A DNA stretch of 30,386 bases from contig NZ_QUMD01000035.1 of the NCBI RefSeq assembly GCF_003481985.1, positions 1 through 30,386 of the forward strand. The letters run 5' to 3'. The translations under genes and the position numbers were made by a program. Shown piece after piece: positions 1 through 8,402 of the stretch (within the stretch, counting starts at the first letter, position 1; each line of letters opens with the position of its first letter). The notes beneath the pieces were generated by a model. The model saw only the letters and a program-made list of their open reading frames with translations. It searched no databases and was not told the DNA's origin. The DNA comes from Clostridium sp. OF09-36 (GTDB lineage: Bacteria; Bacillota; Clostridia; Lachnospirales; Lachnospiraceae).

Positions 1-45
1 TATGGTGTTTTTATATATTAGTATTGACTTTTTTTTGAAGATAAG

Positions 46-1488
46 TTGAAAAACAGTATTTGTTTGATAATAAGTGAAGATCAGGTTTCTTTTAAGAAGA
101 ATTTTTGGAAGAAATGTGTAGTGTTTTTGCTGTTATGTTGGTTGCCTTATATTGTAATTGATTTACCAGGGAGCTTACCTTATGATGGTTATAGACAGTT
201 AAATATGGCGATGGGTATTCAAAAAATGTCGAATCACCATCCATATTTGATGTCATTATTTCTTGGTAAAATATTTGCTCTGGGGCGAAATGTAAACGAT
301 AATTTTGGGATTTTTCTAATAGTGATTTTTAATAGTCTATTTTCTGCAAGTATATATGCGTATGTAGTAAAATGCTTGAAATTATGGGGGGCAACTCCCA
401 AAATATATTTGAGTACATTATTATTTTATGGACTTATTCCGATGTGGGGGGGATTTGTGCAAGCGGTTATTAAGGATACGCTATATTTTCCGCTATTTTG
501 TCTTTATTTTATTGCATATATTAATTTGTTTCAAAAGCTAAAAACGAAGCAGAAAATAACATGCTTTTTTTTAATACAATATATAATATTTTCAGTTTTG
601 TTGATGATTTCTAGGAATAATGGTTTTTATATTGTTTTTCCAGCAACATTTTTACTTTTATTAGTTAATAGAAAAAATAGTCTTTCTTTAATGATAACGT
701 TGTTATGTATTTTCTCCATTAATATTGGATATAACAAGGTATTATTACCGAAAAATAATGTAGAAGCTGGAGGAATACAGGAAATGTTGAGTGTACCTTT
801 TCAGCAAACAGCAAGGTTTGTAAAGTATTATGGAGATGAATTAAGTGATGCTGATAGATCGGCTATCGATCATATTTTAGATTATAGTAAATTGACAGAA
901 AAATATAACCCAGATAAATCAGATCCTGTGAAAGACACAATAAGAAGTAATATTACAAAAAATGAGTGGAAAGCATATGCCAAAGTTTATTTGGAAATGT
1001 TGAAAAAACATCCGGGGGTTTTTATTCAAGCAACGATTAATAATATATATGGATACTTTTATCCTCCATATAAGTGTAAAGTATTATTATCATATAATTA
1101 TTATATTGAAAGCAAGCCACAGGTAGCTACGGGTGATTTAAATATATATTATTATAATACAAACAGTATATGGAGAGAGTATTTGATTGCATATTCTAAT
1201 TTTTGGCAACTGTCACCTGGTTTTGCAATGTTGCAGAGCCCTGGATTTTATACCTGGATTTTAATTATATTAATAGTAATACTAGTCAAAGTGCGTATGT
1301 ATAAAGAATTGATAGTAATGTCTGTTCCTATATTACATTTAGCAATCTGTGTACTATCACCAGTCAATGGTTTGTTACGCTATGCGATGCCACTGATGGC
1401 AATAATTCCATTGATGTTATGTTGGACATTGAAGTTGTTATTTGATGGGGGGAAAATAAGTGTCAAAAGAGAAGATAGGCTACATTGA
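46..1488 (+). CDS. Large polytopic membrane protein, DUF6020-like, N-terminus possibly lost to a frameshift
   Basis: A roughly 480-residue integral membrane protein with many hydrophobic helices. It is a clear paralog of the protein at 2524-4332. Shared landmarks are WLP(Y/W), PGS, SNHHP near the N-terminus, QQTAR.VK..GDELS in the soluble loop, SDPVK, and a final LSPVNGLLRY-type helix. I take it as the DUF6020-like group found in glycan clusters, with an unproven role in sugar or lipid-linked substrate handling. The frame opens after a stop at 25-27, and TTG at 46 has no good ribosome binding site. The paralog carries about 150 more N-terminal residues. Another frame at 2-49 encodes residues that resemble the missing part, and one extra T in the T8 run at 29-36 would join the two. 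The 3' end overlaps the next gene by 29 bases. Function is not established. Confidence 0.7.
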   Translation: MKNSICLIISEDQVSFKKNFWKKCVVFLLLCWLPYIVIDLPGSLPYDGYRQLNMAMGIQKMSNHHPYLMSLFLGKIFALGRNVNDNFGIFLIVIFNSLFSASIYAYVVKCLKLWGATPKIYLSTLLFYGLIPMWGGFVQAVIKDTLYFPLFCLYFIAYINLFQKLKTKQKITCFFLIQYIIFSVLLMISRNNGFYIVFPATFLLLLVNRKNSLSLMITLLCIFSINIGYNKVLLPKNNVEAGGIQEMLSVPFQQTARFVKYYGDELSDADRSAIDHILDYSKLTEKYNPDKSDPVKDTIRSNITKNEWKAYAKVYLEMLKKHPGVFIQATINNIYGYFYPPYKCKVLLSYNYYIESKPQVATGDLNIYYYNTNSIWREYLIAYSNFWQLSPGFAMLQSPGFYTWILIILIVILVKVRMYKELIVMSVPILHLAICVLSPVNGLLRYAMPLMAIIPLMLCWTLKLLFDGGKISVKREDRLH

Positions 1489-2506
1489 ATTACTTCGGGT
1501 GTTATCTATGTTGTCTGTTGTTATGCTTCATATTGCGTCTACAGCTTGGTATTATGTTGAGAAAAATACAATAGAGTGGCATATTTATAATATTATGCGT
1601 TGTACATGCAAATGGGGGGTCACGGTATTTGTAATGATAAGTGGAACTTTATTTTTGCATAAAAGACATATTAGTATGGCAACGTTGTGGGGAAAATATA
1701 TAAAACGCATCGCAATCATATTAGTTTTCTGGTCATTTGCATATGCAATTTTTCCGCTTTTAAAGATAATGGTGTGTAATGGAAATATAAAAAATTGGGA
1801 TATTGGGGGAGGAATTAGAGCCTTTGTATTAGGAGAAAATCATTTATGGTACTTGTATATGTGTATTGGATTATACATGATGATTCCATTTATGGAAGCG
1901 ATATCAAAGGATAAAAAGATTTTAAACTATTTTATTATATTGAGTATCGCATTTTCAATAGTTTTACCGGCTTTTCAGAAGATACCTACTTTTCAAGAAG
2001 GAATATCCAATCAATTTATAAATAAATTTTCGATACAAATGGGATCAGGTTATTTATTATATTTTTCATTAGGATATTTTTGGACTTTGAATGAAAAAAT
2101 ATATAAAGCTAGTGGGAGATATGCCTTATATGTGTTAGCATTTATTGTGTATTTAATATCTATTTACCTAACTGCAAAGTCGGATGGAAAGCATTTTCTT
2201 GTGGATGGAACGATGTCTATTGGCAATTTTATCGTAACAAATGCTATCTTTGTGTTTGTGATAAACTATTCAGAAAAACTCAAAGGATGTGTAATAGTTT
2301 GGGAGTGGATAAATAAAATTGCATCATTTTCATTTGGAATATATTTGGTGCATATGTTTTTTGTTCGAGAAACTACGAAATATATGGTTGCTAATTTCAA
2401 TAATCCGTGGATTGTAGTTGGTGTTACCATGATCATTGTACTGGGGGGGTCTTTGGTTGTGTGTTATGCGATAAAACAGATACCACTTTTACGTAAGATA
2501 CTATAA
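1460..2506 (+). CDS. Membrane acyltransferase 3 family protein
   Basis: A 348-residue multi-pass protein of the acyltransferase 3 (OatA/NodX-type) family, which transfers acetyl or similar groups to extracytoplasmic glycans. Seen directly: the N-terminal IELLRVLSMLSVVMLH motif with the family histidine at about residue 24, then F.MISGTLFLHK, and a C-terminal FGIYLVHMFF segment. Length matches single-domain members. GTG at 1460 is chosen because the G-rich run at 1447-1453 lies six bases upstream as a Shine-Dalgarno sequence. An in-frame TAA directly before GTG rules out a longer form. The gene overlaps the end of the upstream membrane protein, which implies translational coupling. Two G-runs (1614-1619 and 2443-2449) lie inside the gene. 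Acceptor sugar and acyl group are unknown. Confidence 0.85.
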   Translation: MSKEKIGYIELLRVLSMLSVVMLHIASTAWYYVEKNTIEWHIYNIMRCTCKWGVTVFVMISGTLFLHKRHISMATLWGKYIKRIAIILVFWSFAYAIFPLLKIMVCNGNIKNWDIGGGIRAFVLGENHLWYLYMCIGLYMMIPFMEAISKDKKILNYFIILSIAFSIVLPAFQKIPTFQEGISNQFINKFSIQMGSGYLLYFSLGYFWTLNEKIYKASGRYALYVLAFIVYLISIYLTAKSDGKHFLVDGTMSIGNFIVTNAIFVFVINYSEKLKGCVIVWEWINKIASFSFGIYLVHMFFVRETTKYMVANFNNPWIVVGVTMIIVLGGSLVVCYAIKQIPLLRKIL

Positions 2507-2523
2507 AAAGGAAGTAGGGATAG

Positions 2524-4332
2524 ATGATTAATAAAAAGGGTCGAGTTTTGACGATAAATATATTGATATTGTTTGGACTATTTCAAGTGTTTATTTGGAA
2601 TGAACATGTGACAATTATAAATTGCATGATGGTTTTTGTAATATTTGCATGTTTGTATTTATTGTATAAAAAGGTACAGCCTATGTATTCTTTACAAAAG
2701 TGGAATGCTGTGGTAGCAATAATTATCTCGATAATAAATACGCTAGGAAATACAGAATATTATAAAAATACTATATCGTATTGGACGAGGGGGTGGAATT
2801 TAGAACACACACTACTGTTTATAAGTACTATAGGTGTTGCAGTTATCTTTTACCGCATTTCAATATGCATATTCGCATTTTGGGATAGAAAGCATATTTG
2901 GCAAATAAAAAGGTCGTTAAAATTTGAAAGTATATGGAATGCATATATAAGAGAACATGTATTTATCGTAAGTTTTTTTTGTATTATATTAGGGTGGTTG
3001 CCATGGTTGATTTTATATTATCCTGGATCAATAAACTGGGATATGCATGGACAATTGGCAGAGTTTTTTCATTTGTCGAAATTATCTAATCATCATCCGG
3101 TATTTTCTACACTTATTATTGGGACATTTGCTTTAATCGGTGAAAAAATAGGGAGTTACAACATTGGAATATATTTGTATATTTTGTTTCAGAGTATTAT
3201 GTGTGCTGGAGCATATGCTTACATAATTAAATATTTAAATCTACTTGGTTGCGATAAAAAGATCTGTTTCCTAGTGATGTTATGGTTTGCATTTTTCCCT
3301 TTATGGGGCGGTATGGCACAATTTGGAGATAAGGATATTTTGTTTTGTGCAGTGTTTTGCATATACTCAATACAAACATACAAATTTATATTGAATAAGA
3401 AAGAACCTGATAGTGATAGCTTTAAGAATGCTTTTATGTATATTTTTACAGGAATAATTAGCTGCTTAATGAGAAATAATGTAATCTACATGGTTATACT
3501 AACTATTCCTTTTATAGTAATAGGAGTAGAAACCAAAAAAATACGAGCGTTATTTAGAAATATATTTATTATAACTACAGTAGTATGGATTGTATGTGTC
3601 GTGTATCCTGTGTTTGATATTATGCCAGCATCAAAATCAGAAGCGTTATCCTTGATATTTCAGCAAACAGCTAGAGTGGTAAAAGAACATGGAGATGAAT
3701 TATCAAAGGAACAAAAAGAAACTATAAACAATGTTTTGGATTATGAAAGTATTGGTTTGGCTTATGACCCGGTTTTATCAGATCCGGTAAAACGAACATA
3801 TAAACTTGGGCAAAAAGATGATAAAGGTTTGTTGAAAAAATATTTAAAAACATGGGAAAGTTTGGCACTAGAATACCCTATGACTTACATAGACGCTATA
3901 GTGGGAAATAGTTTTGCGTATTATAGCTTTACACCACCAATAGATACTGAACAACCTGCGCCAAGCGAGCGATTTTTCAATAATATAATAGGACGGAACG
4001 CATATATGGAAAAATTTGAATTTTCTTACGCGTTTAATGAAAAATTAAGAAATGGACTTTGGAAATATTCGGAATATATAAGGAGTAATTATATTACTGG
4101 CTTTTTCTACCAATGCGCTTGTTATACTTGGTTTTATGTCATTGTGGTATTGTATTTAATAAAATGTAAAAAGATCAAAAAAATAGGATGTATAATGCTA
4201 CCGCTATTAACAATAGCAGTTTGCTGTGTATCTCCAGCGAATGATTGTTTTCGCTATTATATAACAGCGAGTGCTTTTTCGCCGATGCTATTAGGATTAG
4301 GACTGGCAGTTGAAAAATGCGACATGTTATAA
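2524..4332 (+). CDS. Large polytopic membrane protein, DUF6020-like paralog
   Basis: A 602-residue integral membrane protein and full-length relative of the one at 46-1488. After about 150 extra N-terminal residues with several hydrophobic helices come the shared blocks LGWLPWLILYYPGS, LSNHHPVFSTL, FPLWGGMAQFGDKD, FQQTARVVKEHGDELS, SDPVKRTY and a terminal VSPANDCFRYY segment. The order and spacing resemble polytopic sugar-transfer proteins, but I see no diagnostic catalytic motif, so the activity is inferred only from context. ATG at 2524 follows an AAGGAAG ribosome binding site 9 bases upstream. It lies 17 bases after the acyltransferase and 15 before ugd, so all are probably cotranscribed. 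The coding DNA is strikingly AT-rich, like the two genes before it. Confidence 0.75.
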   Translation: MINKKGRVLTINILILFGLFQVFIWNEHVTIINCMMVFVIFACLYLLYKKVQPMYSLQKWNAVVAIIISIINTLGNTEYYKNTISYWTRGWNLEHTLLFISTIGVAVIFYRISICIFAFWDRKHIWQIKRSLKFESIWNAYIREHVFIVSFFCIILGWLPWLILYYPGSINWDMHGQLAEFFHLSKLSNHHPVFSTLIIGTFALIGEKIGSYNIGIYLYILFQSIMCAGAYAYIIKYLNLLGCDKKICFLVMLWFAFFPLWGGMAQFGDKDILFCAVFCIYSIQTYKFILNKKEPDSDSFKNAFMYIFTGIISCLMRNNVIYMVILTIPFIVIGVETKKIRALFRNIFIITTVVWIVCVVYPVFDIMPASKSEALSLIFQQTARVVKEHGDELSKEQKETINNVLDYESIGLAYDPVLSDPVKRTYKLGQKDDKGLLKKYLKTWESLALEYPMTYIDAIVGNSFAYYSFTPPIDTEQPAPSERFFNNIIGRNAYMEKFEFSYAFNEKLRNGLWKYSEYIRSNYITGFFYQCACYTWFYVIVVLYLIKCKKIKKIGCIMLPLLTIAVCCVSPANDCFRYYITASAFSPMLLGLGLAVEKCDML

Positions 4333-4347
4333 TGAAGGAGGAAAAAA

Positions 4348-5580
4348 GTGAAAATTACAGTAGCAGGAATAGGATATGTGGGTTTATCTAATGCAGTTTT
4401 GTTGGCGCAGAATAATATAGTAACAGCAGTAGATGTAATAAAGGGGAAAGCAGATTTATTGAATTCAAAGAAATCTCCTATCGTGGATAAAGAAATAGAA
4501 GAGTATTTATCTACAAAAGATTTAAATTTAACAGCAACACTGGATGCTGAAACGGCGTATCGGAAAGCAGATTTTATTATTATTTCTACACCAACCAATT
4601 ATGATCCAGCTAAGAATTATTTTGATACGTCTTCTGTAGAAAATGTAATAGAGCTTGTATTGAAAGTAAATCCGCAGGCGATTATGATTATCAAATCTAC
4701 GGTTCCGGTCGGATATACTAAGAGTGTGCGGGAAAAATACCATACGGACAATATTTTGTTCTCACCAGAGTTTTTGCGGGAAGGACGAGCTTTGTATGAT
4801 AATCTTTATCCATCCAGAATTATTATTGGTGTTCCTTTAGAGAATGAACGTTTGGTAGAAAAAGCACATGAATTTGCTGCTTTATTGCAGCAGGGAGCGA
4901 TAAAAGAAAATATTGATACACTATTTATGGATCCGACAGAAGCTGAAGCGGTAAAGTTATTTGCGAATACCTATCTGGCTATGAGAGTATCTTTCTTTAA
5001 TGAGTTGGATACCTATGCAGAAGTACGTGGATTAAATACCAAACATATTATCGAGGGTGTATCTCTGGATCCGAGAATCGGAAACCATTATAATAATCCA
5101 TCATTTGGTTATGGTGGATATTGCTTGCCGAAAGACACAAAGCAGCTTCTTGCAAACTATAATGATGTTCCCAATAACATTATTGGAGCCATTGTAGATG
5201 CAAACCGAACTAGGAAAGATTTTGTGGCGGAGCGTATCTTGGGAAAGGCTGGTTATTATGGAAGTGGAACAGCAGGGCGTGACGGTACTCCAGGGAAGAA
5301 TTGTGTGGTGGGAATCTATCGCTTAACTATGAAATCACAATCAGATAATTTTCGTCAAAGTTCAATTCAAGGTGTTATGAAACGGATTAAGGCAAAAGGG
5401 GTAGAAGTGGTAATCTATGAGCCAACCTTGAAAGAAGATACATTCTTTGGTAGTAAAGTCATTACAGATTTACAAAAATTTAAGAAAATGTCAGATGTTA
5501 TTGTAGCAAATAGAAAAAATGACGAACTGCTGGATGTAGAAGATAAGGTATATACCAGAGATTTATACAGCAGAGACTAA
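4348..5580 (+). CDS. ugd: UDP-glucose 6-dehydrogenase
   Basis: Cytosolic NAD-dependent enzyme that oxidises UDP-glucose to UDP-glucuronate, supplying acidic sugar for surface glycans. The N-terminal Rossmann motif GIGYVG (residues 7-12) binds NAD. STVPVGYT and FSPEFLREG follow, and FGYGGYCLPKDTKQ holds the catalytic cysteine at about residue 259. The C-terminal UDP-binding domain includes VVGIYRLTMK. At 410 residues it belongs to the shorter bacterial Ugd type. GTG at 4348 is the start: an AAGGAGG site at 4335-4341 lies six bases upstream and the glycine motif then sits at the usual distance. Members of this family can instead act on UDP-ManNAc or related sugars, but the cysteine-loop sequence fits UDP-glucose best. 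Confidence 0.92.
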   Translation: MKITVAGIGYVGLSNAVLLAQNNIVTAVDVIKGKADLLNSKKSPIVDKEIEEYLSTKDLNLTATLDAETAYRKADFIIISTPTNYDPAKNYFDTSSVENVIELVLKVNPQAIMIIKSTVPVGYTKSVREKYHTDNILFSPEFLREGRALYDNLYPSRIIIGVPLENERLVEKAHEFAALLQQGAIKENIDTLFMDPTEAEAVKLFANTYLAMRVSFFNELDTYAEVRGLNTKHIIEGVSLDPRIGNHYNNPSFGYGGYCLPKDTKQLLANYNDVPNNIIGAIVDANRTRKDFVAERILGKAGYYGSGTAGRDGTPGKNCVVGIYRLTMKSQSDNFRQSSIQGVMKRIKAKGVEVVIYEPTLKEDTFFGSKVITDLQKFKKMSDVIVANRKNDELLDVEDKVYTRDLYSRD

Positions 5581-5611
5581 ATCGAAAGAATAGCATGAGG
5601 TATAAGTTAGA

Positions 5612-7423
5612 ATGTATTTAAAATTACAAAATTTATTATTCCCAACAGGAGATAAATTTGAAACCCAGTGGAAATTGTTTTATCGTGGAGAGAGAATGCG
5701 GTATGATGCAGAACATCATATTCTGTGTATACCGAAGTACCGTGTGGCAGATTTTATGTCTTATTTGAATGCGTTTTCTCTGCATAAGTGGGAGAAATAT
5801 ACAAATCTGCAGGCTGTAAAATTGCACCTTTTGATTCAGGGATCATGTTTAGTGCGTCTTGTGGGCTATACATTAGATGTACACAGCCCTGTAAAACAGG
5901 TATTATTTGAACAAAACTATTGCTTGAATGAATGTGCGGAAATTGTTTTGGATTATCCGGAAACAGAGGCTGCTTTACTGGCGTTTGAAATAGAAACAGA
6001 TTCCGATTGTAAGTTGTTTGGCGGTTGGTATGAGGGAGAATTTTTAGAGAACACTCGAAAAAATGTGAATCTTTCGATTGCCACGACAACATTCAAAAAA
6101 GAAGAGTTTATTCAATCAAACTTACAATTGCTGCAAAAAGAATTATTGGACAGCGATGATGAGATAAAAGACCATTTGTGGATTCATGTGATTGATAATG
6201 GAAGAACTCTAAAACCAGAACAATGGAATTCTGATAAAATTACGGTTCATCCCAATAAAAATGTGGGTGGTGCCGGTGGATTTACGCGCGGCATGATTGA
6301 GTCTATGGAGCAGCCGGAAAACATCACTCATGTTTTATTGATGGACGACGACGTAATAATTTTATCGGAAAGCATACGGAGAATGTATTATTTGCTCCGT
6401 ATGTTAAAACCTGAATTTGATGAATATTTTGTCAGCGGAGCTATGCTTTGCTATGAAGAGATGAATATTCAGCATGAGGATGTTGGATTTGTTCATTCGA
6501 ATGGTTCTTATGGACCTCAAAAGGATTTATTAGATCATACGTTGCTGAAAGATATATTGGAATGTGATCAGGAATGGTTGGATCGGCAGCATATGTATGC
6601 GGGATGGTGGTTCTGCTGTATTCCGATGCAGATGATTCAAAAAAATGGATTGCCGCTTCCATTATTTATTCGTGGAGATGACGTGGAATTTAGCCTACGA
6701 AATCAGGCAAAGTTTATTACCATGAATGGCATTTGCATTTGGCATATGGGATTCACCTATAAGTTTAATGCGTACATGGAGCTATATCAGGTGCATAGAA
6801 ATAGTCTTATTTTACAGGCTACAAGTGGTGTATGCCAAAACGTAGATTTTATGAATCGTATGACTAAGTTATTCCGTGCGCGGATGTTATCATTAGATTA
6901 CAATGGGGCAGAGTTGATTTTGGATGCAATCGAGGACTTCTTAAAAGGACCGGAATTTATCATGCAGGATCTCGGTGAACAGATTATGCGGGAAAAGAGT
7001 AAGAAGAACGAGAAAATGGTTGATTTGCGGGAATTCTCAGATTTAGATATTGATCTGGATGAAGTATATCAGGATCCGCCAAGAAATTTTTTACGTAAAT
7101 GGTTGTATCGCATTACTTATAATGGGCATCGTTTTTGTTCGGAAAGCCGCTTGAAAGAAGGTCCGGGAATTGTAGCGTATGACTGGTTCTATTCGCCAGA
7201 GCATAATTTCTGGTTTAAAAAGCTTTTAGCGGTGAATCCGCATTTAAAAACTGGAAGCATGCGAGTATTTAATAAAGAAAAGTATCGAGAATTGCGAGAT
7301 AGAAGCAAACTCTTATTTGGCAGATATCAGAAAGAACGAGTAACGATAGAACAAAAATATCGTGATAAGAAAGACGAAATGACTTCTATTTCATTTTGGA
7401 AAAATTATTTGGCAACGAAATAA
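5612..7423 (+). CDS. GlfT2-like galactofuranosyltransferase
   Basis: A 603-residue GT2 enzyme resembling mycobacterial GlfT2, which adds galactofuranose from UDP-Galf to a growing chain at the inner membrane face. It has an N-terminal beta-rich domain (about residues 1-145), then a GT-A domain beginning at NLSIATTTF. Visible motifs are the metal-binding MDDD (245-247), YAGWWFCCIP (near 329-338), RGDD with the candidate base pair D356/D357, and IWHMG with H378. These match the order in GlfT2. A helical C-terminal domain of about 200 residues follows. UDP-galactopyranose mutase, encoded at 22015-23133, would supply the donor. ATG at 5612 is preceded by GAGG 11 bases upstream. The acceptor is unknown; another hexofuranose or hexopyranose donor is possible. 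Confidence 0.85.
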   Translation: MYLKLQNLLFPTGDKFETQWKLFYRGERMRYDAEHHILCIPKYRVADFMSYLNAFSLHKWEKYTNLQAVKLHLLIQGSCLVRLVGYTLDVHSPVKQVLFEQNYCLNECAEIVLDYPETEAALLAFEIETDSDCKLFGGWYEGEFLENTRKNVNLSIATTTFKKEEFIQSNLQLLQKELLDSDDEIKDHLWIHVIDNGRTLKPEQWNSDKITVHPNKNVGGAGGFTRGMIESMEQPENITHVLLMDDDVIILSESIRRMYYLLRMLKPEFDEYFVSGAMLCYEEMNIQHEDVGFVHSNGSYGPQKDLLDHTLLKDILECDQEWLDRQHMYAGWWFCCIPMQMIQKNGLPLPLFIRGDDVEFSLRNQAKFITMNGICIWHMGFTYKFNAYMELYQVHRNSLILQATSGVCQNVDFMNRMTKLFRARMLSLDYNGAELILDAIEDFLKGPEFIMQDLGEQIMREKSKKNEKMVDLREFSDLDIDLDEVYQDPPRNFLRKWLYRITYNGHRFCSESRLKEGPGIVAYDWFYSPEHNFWFKKLLAVNPHLKTGSMRVFNKEKYRELRDRSKLLFGRYQKERVTIEQKYRDKKDEMTSISFWKNYLATK

Positions 7424-7444
7424 AGATAAACGGGGGAAATATAA

Positions 7445-8383
7445 ATGGATAAAATTGCTGTGTTAATACCTTGCTATAACGAGAGTAAAACAGTAGCAAA
7501 AGTAGTTACTGACTGGAAACAGGAATTGCCGGAAGCAGTTATTTATGTGTATGATAACAATTCAAGTGATAATACAGCGGAGTTGGCAGAAGCAGCAGGC
7601 GCAGTTGTTCGACATGAGTATCAGCAGGGAAAAGGCAATGTAATCCGTCGAATGTTTCGGGAAATTGATGCAGAGTGTTACATTATGATTGATGGGGATG
7701 ACACTTACCCGGCAGAGTATGGGCGCCAGATGGCGGATCTTGTATTGCAGAAAAAAACAGATATGGTTGTGGGAGATCGTCTGTCTTCTACATATTTTGA
7801 AGAAAACAAGCGACCGTTTCACAATTTTGGAAACAGCCTTGTGAGAGGATCCATCAACCGTTTATTCAGAACAAATATTCGTGACATTATGACTGGCTAT
7901 AGAGCATTCAGTTATCTGTTTGTAAAAAGTTTTCCGGTTTTATCAAAAGGTTTTGAGATAGAAACGGAAATGAGCATTCATGCAGTAGAAAAGAATATGC
8001 GTATTGAAAATGTCATTATTGAATATCGTGATCGTCCAGAAGGAAGCGAGTCAAAATTAAATACCTATTCGGATGGATTAAAGGTGCTGAAGACTATTTT
8101 TCGGTTATACAAAAACTATAGACCAATGGGATTCTTTGGCGGTATGGCAGCGATTATGACGGTTGTTGCAGTAGGATTATTTATCCCAATTTTAATGAAA
8201 TATATTCATACAGGATTGGTACCTAATTTCCCAACATTGATTGTTTGCGGTTTTATTGAGATGGCAGCAATTATATCATTCTTTGCTGGTTTGATTTTAG
8301 CAACGATTGTAGAAAAAGATCGGCAGCAGTTTGAGTTTAGGTTGAACATGATTGACGCACAGTTTAAACAATTTTTAAAATAA
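7445..8383 (+). CDS. GtrB-like polyprenyl-phosphate glycosyltransferase (GT2, DPM1 type)
   Basis: A 312-residue glycosyltransferase expected to move a sugar from a nucleotide donor to undecaprenyl phosphate on the cytoplasmic face. The GT-A fold begins at IAVLIPCYNES. The DGDD metal motif is at residues 83-86, and MTGYRAFS and GFEIETEMSIHA follow in the usual DPM1/GtrB order. Two C-terminal membrane helices (about 229-252 and 262-290) match GtrB rather than soluble DPM1. A GGGGGAAA sequence precedes ATG 7445. It sits 21 bases after the GlfT2-like gene, and only 19 bases separate its stop from the next start. Together with the large membrane protein and GtrA it forms what looks like a Gtr glycosylation set. 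The sugar cannot be told from sequence. Confidence 0.87.
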   Translation: MDKIAVLIPCYNESKTVAKVVTDWKQELPEAVIYVYDNNSSDNTAELAEAAGAVVRHEYQQGKGNVIRRMFREIDAECYIMIDGDDTYPAEYGRQMADLVLQKKTDMVVGDRLSSTYFEENKRPFHNFGNSLVRGSINRLFRTNIRDIMTGYRAFSYLFVKSFPVLSKGFEIETEMSIHAVEKNMRIENVIIEYRDRPEGSESKLNTYSDGLKVLKTIFRLYKNYRPMGFFGGMAAIMTVVAVGLFIPILMKYIHTGLVPNFPTLIVCGFIEMAAIISFFAGLILATIVEKDRQQFEFRLNMIDAQFKQFLK

Positions 8384-8402
8384 TTTGGAGTTATGGTTAA
8401 TT

